The notes under the pieces: generated by a model
The model's database searches: none
What the model saw: the letters and a program-made list of their open reading frames with translations, nothing else
What the model was told of the DNA's origin: nothing
Shown here: positions 1 through 11,699 of the stretch, piece after piece
Numbering within the stretch: position 1 is the first letter of the stretch
How the letters are laid out: each line of letters starts with the position of its first letter
DNA from: Haliclystus octoradiatus
Taxonomy: Eukaryota; Cnidaria; Staurozoa; Stauromedusae; Haliclystidae
Direction of reading: 5' to 3'
Length of the DNA stretch: 64,000 nt
Assembly (NCBI GenBank): GCA_916610825.1
Contig: OU744451.1
Span: forward strand, 6,989,345-7,053,344
Program-made: the position numbers and the translations under genes

Positions 1-172
1 TAAATTACAATAAGGAATGTGTGAGTTTAAATTAGATGATCATCTGAAATATGTTATACTTTATAGTCATACAGCTAATCATGATGCAAGTAATAAAATT
101 AATTATTAAACATGAACGATTTTGAATAGGAGGCAGGACATCACTAATTCACAACACCATTTTTATTTGTAG

Positions 173-378
173 TCCTTGTTGTTCTTTTGAAAACAAATGT
201 CAGGCCTGGATATTACGATGTTCTGCACATGTGCCGATTCTGTTGTGCATCAACCAAAATTCAAAGATCAACTTCGGAACGGCATATGGAGCAAACAGTA
301 AATTTCAATAAACAGATTGGGTTATCATCATCCAAACGCCTTGATAATTTGATATCCTGGGAACAACAACGGCCCAAT
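173..378 (+). other. possible orphan coding exon
   Basis: There is an acceptor-like TTTTTATTTGTAG before 173 and a GTAACT donor at 379. Between them a plus-strand frame is open and includes RPGYYDV and SSKRLDNLISWEQQRPNG. The PGYYDV string recalls sperm-tail PG-rich repeats, but one instance is weak evidence. It lies on the strand opposite the LDLRAP1-like gene. No partner exon was identified, so it may be chance or a fragment of a gene lying left of the window. Confidence 0.25.
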
Positions 379-1194
379 GGGTAACTGGAGAAAACTGTTA
401 ACTTAATTTCAACTTGAGAAATTTGAAATTAAAATTAATGAAGGAAAACAGATAATAAAGTTTCTTGAACTATCTATCCTAAAGAGGATACATACAAATT
501 GATAATCGTGTTTACCGGTAATGAGGAGGGGTTTCACAGTATTGGAAGGAATTATTATGAAGCAGGCTTGTGTACGTTATTCTCGGGGAGGAGGGGTACT
601 TCGGCAATTTTTCGACAGAGGTGTGCTATTTTCAAACATAGAGGAAAACCGTAAAATTTCACAGCAAATGAGAATGAATACCTTAAAGTTTCATGTTTTT
701 ACGAGCAAATCAATGGAGAAGTTCTAAACATTTTGAAAATCTCTTAATCGACACCATCAAATTCAACAAGAATCTGGAAAAGGAGCCCTTTAAGGTAGTT
801 CACCACAGTTAGCTCAAGTTTAACAATCTGATAATATTTTGAAAAATCACTGGAATCCTAGTCTAAAAGTATTATACTTCCAATATATGCTCTAAAAATT
901 TTCGTCAACAGGGAAAATAGGGCGTGACATCGCTTCGAACATGATGCTAAAAATATGCTGATTCAGCATAAATTGAAAACCATCTAATATTTCTTAAATT
1001 TATTTAGCCTTCAAATATCCTTTAAGGGAGATGCATCTTTGATACATAATGAATCAAGATCCAACTTTCTTTTTTTTTTTTTTAGTATCACAGCTGGAAA
1101 ATGGGTGTGTTAGAATATGAGCAAATAAGTGCCTAATTTCATGTTTTAAAGTTATTTTTAGAAAATTTTTATGGTCGCATATTGGAAGACTTAC

Positions 1195-4100
1195 ATGTAG
1201 ATCCAAGTCTTCAACTTGCATTGACCGTGCTGAAATTGTCACTGCAACTCTTGGTAATTTGGTTTCAGATTTCAGTTGTTTCCCCTAGCGATAAAGTAAG
1301 AAGAAGCAAAGATATTAAACAATAAATTCAATTCTTTATCTGGATAGAAATTTAACCATTTTTGTTCTTACAGCTCTTGCCCTTTCAACCAATTCATCAA
1401 CAATCTGATCTGTGCATCCTGTTCCTTGTGCCTGTTTTGCTGGTTTACATCCCAATTCCTAAATGAAAATAAAAAAGTTGCGTCTACTAGATCAAACGTT
1501 GTGCGTTACAAGACCTGATGTAATATCGATCTGCTTGACTCGTCGCCCTACAGGCAGCTACAGGACTGTGTTTTCCTGGTCCTTTCTTGTGTCTCTCAGT
1601 ATCCCACGTGTAAAGTATCAGATAATCCCACGTTGGTATAACAAAACTCAAACACGGCACAGTAAATCCGTTCAAATAAATAAAGAGATAAACTATTGTA
1701 TATTCAAATATTAGGCTAATGTTTTACACAATCTCATCCTTGAAAATTGTGTTTGCTGGTAAAAGTTGTCACCGATGGCGATGGGATAAAACCAAGGCAT
1801 ACAACCATGTTCGCACAATGACACAATGATATATTACAGACAGAATAAATTCAAGAAACCTTATCAGAAAACCCAACTGCTGAATGATTGTGGTACACCT
1901 TCTAAACGTTTCCAATATAATATTTTCTTCTGAATTTTTTGTTGAGGTTTGACCTATGTATCAGAAAACGTTCAGTTTCCTTTTGAATTTGCTATAGCCT
2001 TGTGGGGTTTAGGATCCCAAGATCCCACTTTGTCTGACCTTACCCCTGGAGATTCATAATTTATTAGACAGATGTGAGCTTATACATTTTCAGGTAAAAT
2101 CTTAAATGTCTTACGGTCTTACCTTGGCATAAAAGGTTACTCCATCAATTAGGTTCTCACGTTGGTTTGCCCAATTATCATCTAATGCTGAATTTTATAA
2201 ATAGAATATAAATCAGTCAGTCAGTACCATAGCTTCAACAGACAACAGGGGCTGATCCAGAGGGATACAAAAGGTGTGATTGCACCCCTTAATATTCTTC
2301 ATATGACATAATTAGAAACTTAATAGAGTCTTTGGGATATGTGGACTGATTTTTGCACATAGCACTTGGATTTAAACGACTCCATTCATAAGTAAATATT
2401 ATGTAAGCTATTCAACTAAATCGTTTACAGTAACTGCACAAGGAATTTCTTCCACAACTACCACAAAATTATTCTGGTCAAAGGGTTACTGTCAATTTTC
2501 CCCAAAGAAATAAGCTTTTTGCCCTAAAAAATGTGTGATAGTTGTAAATTTGGGAGCTTCAGTAGGCCTACTGTAATTCCTTCAAGATTACACAATTTTT
2601 AAATTTTTAGTCTCAAACTTTAACAAAATTTGAGTCAAAATTTTTTATTGGAGGAGGGGGTATCATATCCCGCAGAATTAACAGTAACTGCACAAGGAAT
2701 TCTTCCACAACCACCACAAAATTATTCTGGTCAAAGGGTTACTGTCAATTTTCCCCAAAGAAATAAGCTTTTTGCCCTTAATGAACTTAATCCTCCTATT
2801 TTTGTTAAATCTTTTTATTGGAGAAGGTTTAATGATTATTCTACAAATACAATTCACATGCAAATGAGTTCCATTTGACGTAATAATTATTCTCCGTGTT
2901 TGAATAAATGAACAACCGGTTGCGTGGTCTTTAGCGGGGTCACCATTTGTGCCAGATTGAATAACAACACAGTTCATAATTAGTTGATACTCTTTATTAA
3001 AATAATGGTAGGCCGTGTCTGCAGATATTACAGGTAGAGATGCTTAGGGCTACTATGGCTGTTAGCCAGAGCTCCTCGATATAGCAGACATGATTGTACA
3101 GTAAGACAACAAGAGTTAAAATAGGACGGTTATGCGGTACAGTTTACACACATATAGATTTAAATGGAAATCACCAATAATATACAATTATATGATGACA
3201 TAAATACAATATTTGCAGCAGTTTAGTTTCTCTACTGTGTTGTAATGTACTGAACAGTAGAATCCAAATTTATATAGATTGATATACATATATATATATA
3301 TGGTATAAGTGGGATATCTATATAACAGTTTATACATACAGATCGGGATACACTAGGTTAGAAACTTTGTGTTTGTTGAAACACTGTTCCAACTTTTGGA
3401 GAATTTTGAATGCTGCAACTTCGACAATATTGCAACTGGTATAGTAGCTTTTGTTGCTGTCTTGAACATCTTCTTAAACATCATCAAATCATCCAGTGAT
3501 TAATCCATCTAAAGCACATCAGCATATTGCAAATTCCAATACAGCATATAAAGAACAGAAAACAAGAAAATATCTCGCAAAGAAGCTAATCTTTATCTCC
3601 AAATGAGTGGTAAAAGTTGTGATAGCTTTTCAAAAACGCTATCTTGTTTTTGCAATTTATAAGTAGCATTTTCGAAGAAACCAGCAGCGATATCCAACAA
3701 AAAACACTTCCATGTCTATTCCAATGATATAATCAGTATTAATACGTTGATAGCGTTTCGATAAACTCTAAAAAAGCGGTCCAAATTAGAGAGCAAGTTG
3801 CAGAAACAACCGGTTTCTTTCACTAACAACGCAAAGAAAGAGAATCACTTACAGTGACTACCTCGCTTTGACTCGGTCTCCGCAAAGCGTGCAAAGGGCC
3901 TATACCAAAATGTTATACATACACAAACAGCATGTATTTGTTTGCAACTAATAAAATCTTAGGTATCTACAGGATGACTTGTTGCTGTTACGCTGACCAA
4001 GTGTTAACTTTTTCTATTTAATAAAAGTCGATTTCAGATTTACCCTCATTGAGTGAAACTGGTTTCTAGTATTTTCAAATTTGTGTGTAATGTTATTATT

Positions 4101-4692
4101 AATAGCTATGTATAAACGAGGATCTCATGTGTGTGAGGCTATAGTCATGAACTCTGTTGTGCGAAGTCTAGGCAATTACATTACTGAGCACGTGGACCAG
4201 GAAGCGTTGTCGTTGCTGTCTCATCCTCTGCAGATTTTGCATTACATTGTGTCAATATGTCTCTTTTTAACGTCAGGCCATTTTCCTGACAAAAGCAGCA
4301 ATTATCTATATCTAAAAGCTCAGTGAGTTCTTTTGGCAGACATGAATATGCCATGAAGTGAAATTCAGTAGTAATTACTTTGCTCTGACATAAATAGCCT
4401 AACGTACATTACCCGAGAAAAAAGAAGACTGAATTCCAGAACAGAAACATCAACCACCATTTCACAGCCATTTTGAAATAGTGTCAGATTTTGATTGACA
4501 TATTTATATTAGCAGACATTCACGTTTTTTCAAGCATACAAGGGATTTCATAAATGCACAAACACAACATGATAAACTATATGGTGATATTCAAAACTTA
4601 CGATCATGTCTTGAACGTCTTTGATCGATTTTCTTTCGTACCATTTGTGGACTTCTACGTATAACATCAGCAGCATGACGAAGAGAATCCAT
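1195..4692 (-). CDS. LDLRAP1: PTB-domain adaptor, LDLRAP1/ARH-like (first four coding exons; 3' end not in view)
   Basis: Coding exons on the minus strand are 4692-4602, 2187-2123, 1458-1372 and 1284-1195. All joins are GT-AG and one frame runs through them (91+65+87+90 bp; the last exon ends in phase 0). The protein starts MDSLRHAADVIRRSP, closely like the N-terminus of vertebrate LDLRAP1. It continues with a PTB-domain start containing NWANQRENLIDGVTFYAK and then RVAVTISARSMQVEDL, which corresponds to the second strand region of the PTB fold. LDLRAP1 is a cytosolic clathrin adaptor that binds NPxY tails of LDL-receptor family members. The usual Y-L-G after the first strand is E-L-G here. 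No further exons were recognised between 1 and 1194, so the clathrin and AP2-binding tail is either off the left edge or missed. A related PTB adaptor (GULP/CED-6 type) is the main alternative. Confidence 0.72.
1883..2050. repeat. dispersed repeat with TCTGGAATCC / GGATCCCAAGATCCC character
   Basis: This segment shares an ordered set of blocks (TTCTTCTGAATTTTTTGTTGAGGT, split by small changes; TTTGACCTA; AATTTGCTATAGC; GGATCCCAAGATCCC) with 42690-42930 and 44489-44625. It is a degenerate dispersed repeat of unknown class. It serves as an empty site that reveals the hairpin insertion at 42800-42897. Confidence 0.5.
2431..2878 (+). repeat. two near-identical exon-like units in tandem
   Basis: About 98 bp beginning TAACTGCACAAGGAATT occur at 2431-2526 and again at 2685-2780. 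Both copies are preceded by ACAG, like a splice acceptor. The second copy is open from 2685 to a TGA ending at 2878 and encodes QGILPQPPQNYSGQRVTVNF followed by a WRRFNDYSTN-type tail. The first copy has one extra T after AAGGAAT and runs into stops. The codon pattern of the second copy looks coding, but I do not recognise the protein. It could be the last exon of an unseen gene, or a transduced gene fragment. Confidence 0.45.
2900..4600. other. rest of the first intron of the LDLRAP1-like gene
   Basis: AT-rich sequence with a short TATATA run near 3290-3302. An open stretch at 4081-4326 has no family similarity that I recognise. No repeat boundaries were found. Confidence 0.4.
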
Positions 4693-5466
4693 TTTGTATT
4701 TGTGTTGTGGAAGAAAAGACAAGGAGGCAACTGAACAAGGACGAGCTGTGTAACTGTGAGGTATCAGAAGTGCCGACTGAGTAGTCTTCACAGCTTCACA
4801 AAGGCCACAAACTGTAAACAGTTTTACAGAAAAATATTGAAAAGATATGATGTCGCATTCACAACTACAGAATTTCTTTAAATGTTTCAAGAAGGTAGGT
4901 AAACACTGCTGTAGTTACCCGCTTGCCAAAATTGGGGCATACTTCAAGCATTGTTCCAGAACACGTTCGTCATAAAAGAAGGCGTTTTACGTCATTCGTC
5001 CTTTAGTATTTAGTATTTTGTGAACAAACAAATTCTATTCAAATGCGAATACTGTATTTTGTTTTTACTTCAAATGAACATAAAACGTGAAAGCTGTATT
5101 GACGATTCAACTTTCGATCTCAAATAATTTATCAGCTTACAGCAGTAGATTAAATATCATGGTAAAATCTGAAAACATAGAAATTAGATTGAAATACAAG
5201 AAGTACGACTTACAATTATAGATTCAATTCCCATTAATTTTTCCGTGATTTCTTAATTAATGGGTTCGATCAGTATAATATGCATGAGCAAATTTAAAGT
5301 AGTTTCCGGACGACTCTCACTTCTGTGAATTGAATTCAATTTTGAAATTAATAATAATTACTGACCTGACCTGTACATTATTATTTATATTACATTACTT
5401 TATGAAATGAAAAGGACAAAAGATAAAAATGTCTACATCCAAATAGCCCAAATACACTATACTAGC
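4693..5466. other. upstream region of the LDLRAP1-like gene
   Basis: This should contain the minus-strand 5' UTR and promoter. In-frame sequence continues upstream of the ATG at 4692 to about 4890, so the true start could lie further upstream. The ATG was chosen because the protein then begins like LDLRAP1. Nothing else was identified. Confidence 0.35.
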
Positions 5467-6014
5467 TAGTCTGCGTTAACCGCGATTCATTCACAAAAGA
5501 ATATACCCGGTAATGTTTTGGTGGGGGAACGCAGGGGAACGACGTCCCCTCAATTTTTTCAATTGAAGTGAAGTTTTATGCGTGCTTGTGCATAATGTTC
5601 TTCTTCTGAATAATATTATCATCAATATTATCAGTAATATAGAAGTATTATTTTTAAGGCAAAAGTCTGTGGCAACAGTTTCTTGATTTTATCATTCATC
5701 TGAACTGCGTTTTAAATATCTCTAGTCGTTTGGTCCATTTTCAAGATAATTACTTCATATTTTAACAATGATATAATTAAACTACCAAATAGATTATACT
5801 TAACTGGTCCCTTGAAATGCGCTCCAGAGCTCTTGAAGAATTATAATTTTGAAAATATCTTTAGGGGGCATGCCCCATGCCCCGGACCCCCTACAAGAAG
5901 GAGCCTTCGACCCCTATAAGAATTGCAAGCCGTTCCCCAACTATTTTTTTTCAGAAAACATCACTGAATAGACCTGTTCTTTTGTGAATGAATCGCGGTC
6001 TGTAACGCAGGCTA
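5467..6014. mobile_element. Mutator-like foldback element, TAGTCTGCG ends (548 bp)
   Basis: The left end TAGTCTGCGTTAACCGCG and the right end, which reads CGGTCTGTAACGCAGGCTA, form long inverted repeats; both carry CGATTCATTCACAAAAGAATA. The flanking nonamers TATACTAGC (5458-5466) and ACTACTAGC (6015-6023) match at 7 of 9 positions, consistent with an old 9-bp target duplication. The ends are shared with 56453-56835. No transposase reading frame is present, so it is non-autonomous. The inner part includes a GGGGGCATGCCCC-rich patch. Confidence 0.7.
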
Positions 6015-6453
6015 ACTACTAGCCGTAAGTAGCTAGGGAATTACATCATGTAATTAATTATAGTTTTACGAAATGATTATTCTTCCGCCTACATTGATTA
6101 CAATGGTCAGAAAATGACACAGGGAGGACCGGTTGAGTGCATACATTTTTCATAAGTTCTGATGAAAATATTTCTCTAAATCGTGAAAGAGCTGTACTAA
6201 CGTCGATTCACTGTGATGTCTGCAAATGCCCTCCCCCATATGCTAAATATGTGAATGAATTAGTACGCTAATTAATTGATTGATTTTCTAATTTTGCTGC
6301 GATATTATCAGACTTTAATATTTTTTGATAAAATGACTATAATAATTGAGATATTTGACATGCGAAAAAATTTGTTAGGTTAATTATTTGTAACACGTTG
6401 TCTTACTGTTTGAACATAGGGCTAAATGCAAAATATAGCAGAGCTTAAATAAT

Positions 6454-6607
6454 AAAAGTCAGATAATCAGACAGTCAAGTTTGCTACTTGAAGTTTCACG
6501 CCGAGGCGATCTCTATATATTCATTGAATAGATTGCCTAGCTGATTGATGATCCCCTCGGCGTGAAACTTCAAGTAGCAAACTTGACTGTCTGATTCTCT
6601 GACTTTT
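6454..6607. repeat. strong hairpin with about 53-bp arms
   Basis: The arm 6454-6507 (AAAAGTCAGATAATCAGACA... to CACGCCGAGG) is the reverse complement of 6555-6607, with only a few mismatches near the outer end. The loop is about 47 bp. It is probably a short foldback MITE. The outer boundaries have no clear TSD. Confidence 0.7.
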
Positions 6608-8430
6608 GTTAGATTAAATTTAATATTCTTCAAGAATTATTCAGAATGATCTCATCTGTTTTCTGTTTTGTTTTAATTATTAATACGCTCTACTTTTATC
6701 TATCAAAATATAATGTTACTTAATGGATTTCACGCAGATGTACCTGCAGATAGTATACGGGTAAATAGAGAAACTTTCCAGAACAAATTAACACGCTATT
6801 ACTACACAATATATTAATCAATAAACACTTTTATAAGAATATAAACGCTTTCACTATACGACATATTATTAATTTGTCGGGTTTGTTTTTGTTTTAACCG
6901 CCATTTTGAAACTTTTGTTGACAAACTAGGAATCCATAGTAACAGGTCATCGAAAGTCTGAAGTTTTCATTTCTCATGAAAAATCGTCGCCTATGGTAGC
7001 CATTTAGACTATTAAACAAATATAAAATTGCTTGTCGATAAGTTTATTTAACGCACACGTTGACGAGAGGCATAATTAATCTTGGATGATGCACATGAAG
7101 CATTTCAATTATAAATGAAAAGGTTAGCAAATTACATCCACTAAATTGCAATCTCAATTCTCAAATAATTATTATCATAATAGAGAGAACGGATCTAGTA
7201 GAGAACGGATAGCAAGTTATTAATTAACTGCTTGCTAAACATTGATCATCATGTTATATATATTTGATATTTAAAGAGGAAACCTCACTCATCTTAGATG
7301 ATTTTCAGGAGGGTCCTCTATAACAAAAATGTTATTTAATCTAAATATTCTAAGTTTAACGTATCTACATAGGAACAGGAACAACATTTAAAAGGTTATA
7401 CATATACATAAATTATAATATGAAGAGGTAAAATATATAACTATAAATAAACTAACTTTAATAACAATAATTGGTACTATAAAAATATTTTCAATTGAAG
7501 GCGATTTAATTGATCATTATGTTATATAGCCATGTATATTGATGTTGCCACCCGTCTTTCAGCCTGTGATCACCATACGTAAGATAAGATGACAATTACG
7601 CATGTATTTATCATTTTAGTTATTAATTGCTGTTACCGTAATAAATCGGTAAAATATATACAGTATAAAGGCCTACAAAAGTTGAAAACAAAGTTAGACC
7701 TGTGTCACATACCCCTGTACTTCACTTTACCTGCGGCAGCTTCGAAATAGTTGGGCCTCTTGTGGAGCTAGGCTAAAACAAAATTGGCAACCATTTTGAA
7801 TAAAATTTATACATTATCTTTATTAAGTTAACTTCTATTTGCTATAAGCGCTAGTTAAATTTGCACAATTTATGGTTGGATCAAAGTCACAAAGTATCAC
7901 GTGAACTATTTTATAGCTTCTTTGTCCTAAAATATTTATAAAAAGATGCGCATAGATATAAAAGCGATATGCGGGAGCTTTCAAGCTCATTCTCATAAGC
8001 TATTACTTATTTCCGCTCTAAAACTAATAAACTATAGGAGGGTATGATAACATCGTGATAATTAATATATAGTCAGTGACTTTACCAATTTAACAGCAAA
8101 AAAAATACGATTGGTAACAACATAATATTTTATTGATCAACGCTTCAATCACGATTCTAGTGATCATTTTCAAGATAACTAAGACATTTTACTAATACTC
8201 ATTTTACAATTATTGTAACAATACAATATTATTGTTAATACCAACAGGTCAAATTAAGAAATAAAGATTTTCCTTTTTTAAATTTATGAAGACATCCTCA
8301 TAAAAGTAGTCAAAGTAGCTGATTAATTATAGTATATTAAGAAAGAAATAGCTGCAATATTAATATTACATAATTAGTATTACATAATTGAGTAAAAAAT
8401 ACAATACAATACAATTTACAATATTAATAT
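6608..8430. other. AT-rich non-coding stretch
   Basis: No convincing exon, RNA gene or bounded repeat was seen. It may contain the 5' untranslated exon or promoter of the gene at 8956-11694. Confidence 0.4.
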
Positions 8431-8439
8431 TACAAAATT

Positions 8440-8545
8440 GAGTAAAAATCTGTCTGAAGATCGCAGTGAAATGCTTGAAACTTGAGTAACAGTAAAGAAT
8501 GTGTATTCTTTGACTCTTTCACCATATATTATTATTATTACATAA
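8440..8545. repeat. single-arm copy of the CTGTCTGAAGAT repeat
   Basis: Reads GAGTAAAAATCTGTCTGAAG and continues to GAGTAACAGTAAAGAATGTG. The same unit occurs as an inverted pair at 34097-34255 just upstream of ZDHHC6 exon 3. Class unknown. Confidence 0.55.
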
Positions 8546-8955
8546 TTGTAAATTGTAATAAAAGTCAATTATTTGTTTTTGCCACATTTATCAGTTTTGT
8601 CTGTTATTTTTGTTTTCTTCAATCCCAAGATCATGGCTATGATTTGATATTAATTTCGCAAGAGCGATCATTTCGATGACATTTGTTACTATGTGTTACT
8701 ATATATATGATTCAATGGCATCATAAACCGGTAAAAATTAAATTGCTCTGCCTATTTGATATTCGAATAATTAGAAATGTTAAAAAAGTTGGGATATAGA
8801 AATTACGATTCTCTTTAAGAATGTTACGATCAAAATGCGGATTCTAAACTTTCTTATAACAAAACCGTGTAGACATAGGAGTTGATTATAAGGACGATCT
8901 TCAAAACTATATTATCTTAATTTAACCTGAGTTCATTTTTTTTTTTGTATTACAG

Positions 8956-11694
8956 GACATGAAAATATGTCTAACAGTAGATTTTTATATCAAGGACCAA
9001 AACAAAAGAAAATAAATTGGTCTCAATTATCTGAGACAGATGATAACAAATCTTTGGATATAGAGTTTGAGAATGCCGAAGAAGATGAATTCGCCAATAA
9101 TGATGTCACTCGATTAAATGCATCGAATAAAAAAACAGATCTAAAGCAAGGTAGCTTACCGTACTACAATAATTTTGTAGTTCTATGTAGTCTGATAACC
9201 GATTTACACGGCCGTATAACTGCATCCTTTTGACCGGGGGAGATCGAGGTAGGTAAATTTGCCTGACGAAATGGGCATTTTTCCAGAGAAAAAGCGTGCC
9301 ATTTGCATATTTGAGAGCTTCAGTACTGCAATACCTTCCAAATTGCCCAAAATTCAACTCAATTTCCTTTTAGGGGTGACGTCACACCCCCGACCACACC
9401 CCCAAGTTTACCGCCATCTTGTACACTGTGTAGAGAATTTGCCATCACATGACCTAGAGAAAGTTCAAACTTCAAACTAAATTCGTACGTGTTTTACTGT
9501 CATCTTATAATTTGCAAGCTATACTATATAGTAGAAATACAGGTTTGTTGTAGAAGTTTGCCATAAATTTGTAGAACATTGACGAACTTTGAGTTTAATT
9601 AATTAAATACAAAATTAATGCAAAATATATATCGATTGTTATTTTTATTTTTTTTATTGATTAGTGCAAAAAAAACATGACCCGTATCACTGTATGATAA
9701 TAGCTACTAAAACTTACATACAAGCTTTCATTCCATTGTTGCATATGTTTCAAAGTACATCATTATATAGTCCGTCAATTTTCAAGTGTTAGTTAGCTCA
9801 TGATAATACATGTACTATAATTTCAAATCATTTTGATATATATAGGTTATGATAGTTTAATCTCTTGAACTTTAAGATAAGTAGGATTTTTTTTTTTTAA
9901 GAGTTTGAAATAGTGTTATCTTTATTAGAAACTTTTTTTTTTAAAAATCACTCAAGTTATACCTTACATACTGTAGCATTAAATTGAAAAAAAAATCGTC
10001 ATGCTAGTTGCTTAAGTTTTAAAAATTTGAAATATATCTCCATTAATAAAATTAAAAATTAAAAAAATCTCTCTATTTATTCCTTACATATACCATTAAA
10101 TTAAAAAAAGCTTCATATTCTATGTGTACAGTATATTTATATCTATAGGATTTAATCTCGAAAATGTCTGGAGCATCAGAAATAATGTGGTTGCCAGTAA
10201 CATTAAAAAGAAACCTCTAGACAATAATAACCAACGTGCCTCATATAGCTATTCAAGACATAAAGCTGAAGGTGAGTGCCAAAAAACTCAATGTAAATAC
10301 GATTTCTAATCTATAAGTCCTCCGCGAACCTCTTTTACTAGACATTCACATGACATTGACGTAACTTGCATATGGTAACATTGCCTATATATTGAGAGGA
10401 ATATATACGTTTAAGTCACTGACGTCCTATTAAATGGTTTCTACTTAACTCGTAATAATATTAGGCAATGTCTTTGATGAAATTTAAATCATGTTTATGC
10501 TGCTGTTGCCTTACAGCTAGAAAAGATGCAAAGAAACACACATCTTCGATTGAAATTCAATCTTCAAACAGATTTCATCATTCAAGTAAGATTACATTTG
10601 ATTTTTTACTGAATTATTAGGGTCAGTAAAGATCAGTAAAACGGGCCCTGACATGGTATATATATCCGAAATATTCAGTGTCGATCATAAAATCAATTAT
10701 TACAAATTTTCCAAATTGAACTCGATTAGAACTAAATTTGCTTTTGTTTGCTTGTTTAGAAGTTAAAATGCATTAGAAGAGGGGATAGCCTAATGGTTGA
10801 TTACATTCCCCGGAATATCTTCTTTGCCACCAGTTAGCAAATTGATCACTCTGCAATGTTCAAGTTAGATACTCCTAGTGACCTCACCCAGAGTATGAAA
10901 ACGCCAGTTATCGGAAGACTCCATGCTAAAAGTATGTAGGGTCTATATTATAGGGACTGACCCGTAATTGTATTGAATCCTGCGTATTTTGCGAGATATG
11001 ACGTCTCTAAATTAGTTTGATCCTTGCGCGTGCCAGGCAATTTTGGTGATCTTGAATTTGAACTTACAAATCTTACAAAATCACTGTCGGATCTATATAG
11101 TACAGTGTAACCCGCTTAAGTGCAAGTCGGTTAAGTGAAATTCCCTCTTATCTGCAACCTTGTCATGAAACCCTATAAACTATTTTGGGGTCAAATCCTT
11201 GTTAAATAATTCCGGAGAAGTGGAAATTCGATTACATACAATTAAAACCGTTCACAATTTTGACTTGCATTTGAGCATGTTACACTGTATACTTATATAA
11301 CCAGTATTCATTCTCCACGACCAAGGTCACAATATGTATTCATACTTCCACGATCGATCCATACATGCTATATAATGTATTATCTCTTCCTTTATTATTA
11401 GATCAACATTCATCTCCGTCCAAACCCAAATCCAGCAAATCATTATCTGCAACGAAAGCAAATGATAATGAATTACCAAATGCAATCAATGGAAGAGCAA
11501 ATTTTGATGCGAACATTTTATCTAATGCTGAAAATCTTATTCAACGAGGACCTTTGTATAATAAAAACTATGCTAATGGCGGCTACCCATCGGCTAGAAC
11601 GAGAAAAGCGGAACGATTAAACCAAGCTTATCAAAGATCGATTGGGGCGGGGAGTTATGCCCCATCGACACAATCTAATCAAGCAAATAATTAA
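8956..11694 (+). CDS. unrecognised four-exon gene, 222-aa polar protein
   Basis: Exons are 8956-9150 (ATG at 8967), 10149-10271, 10517-10585 and 11402-11694. Each has clean GT-AG borders, and all internal junctions are phase 1. The joined frame is 669 bp including TAA. The protein begins MSNSRFLYQGPKQKKINWSQ. It is rich in Asn, Ser and Lys, has an acidic patch (FENAEEDEF, about residues 32-40), a basic/serine-rich middle and a C-terminal RTRKAERLNQAYQR segment. There is no signal peptide or membrane span, and it is probably largely disordered. I do not recognise the family. The first exon follows a long T-tract and TACAG, so at least one more 5' exon exists. Its frame is open up to the acceptor, so translation could start further upstream. 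A possible polyadenylation signal ATTAAA lies near 11743. Confidence 0.75.
11101..11289. mobile_element. pogo/mariner-like MITE, CAGTGTAACCCGCTTA ends (copy 1)
   Basis: Flanked by TA on both sides. The ends are CAGTGTAACCCGCTTAAGTG and its complement, ...GTTACACTG. Length about 189 bp. It lies inside intron 3 of the unrecognised gene. Related copies are at 29522-29709 and 34537-34725. Confidence 0.8.
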
Positions 11695-11699
11695 GTAAT

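Noticed and set aside
9106-9480. Overlapping frames just after exon 1 of the unrecognised gene
   Set aside because: They read through the GTAGCT donor at 9151 or run antisense, and disagree with the four-exon model that keeps phase.
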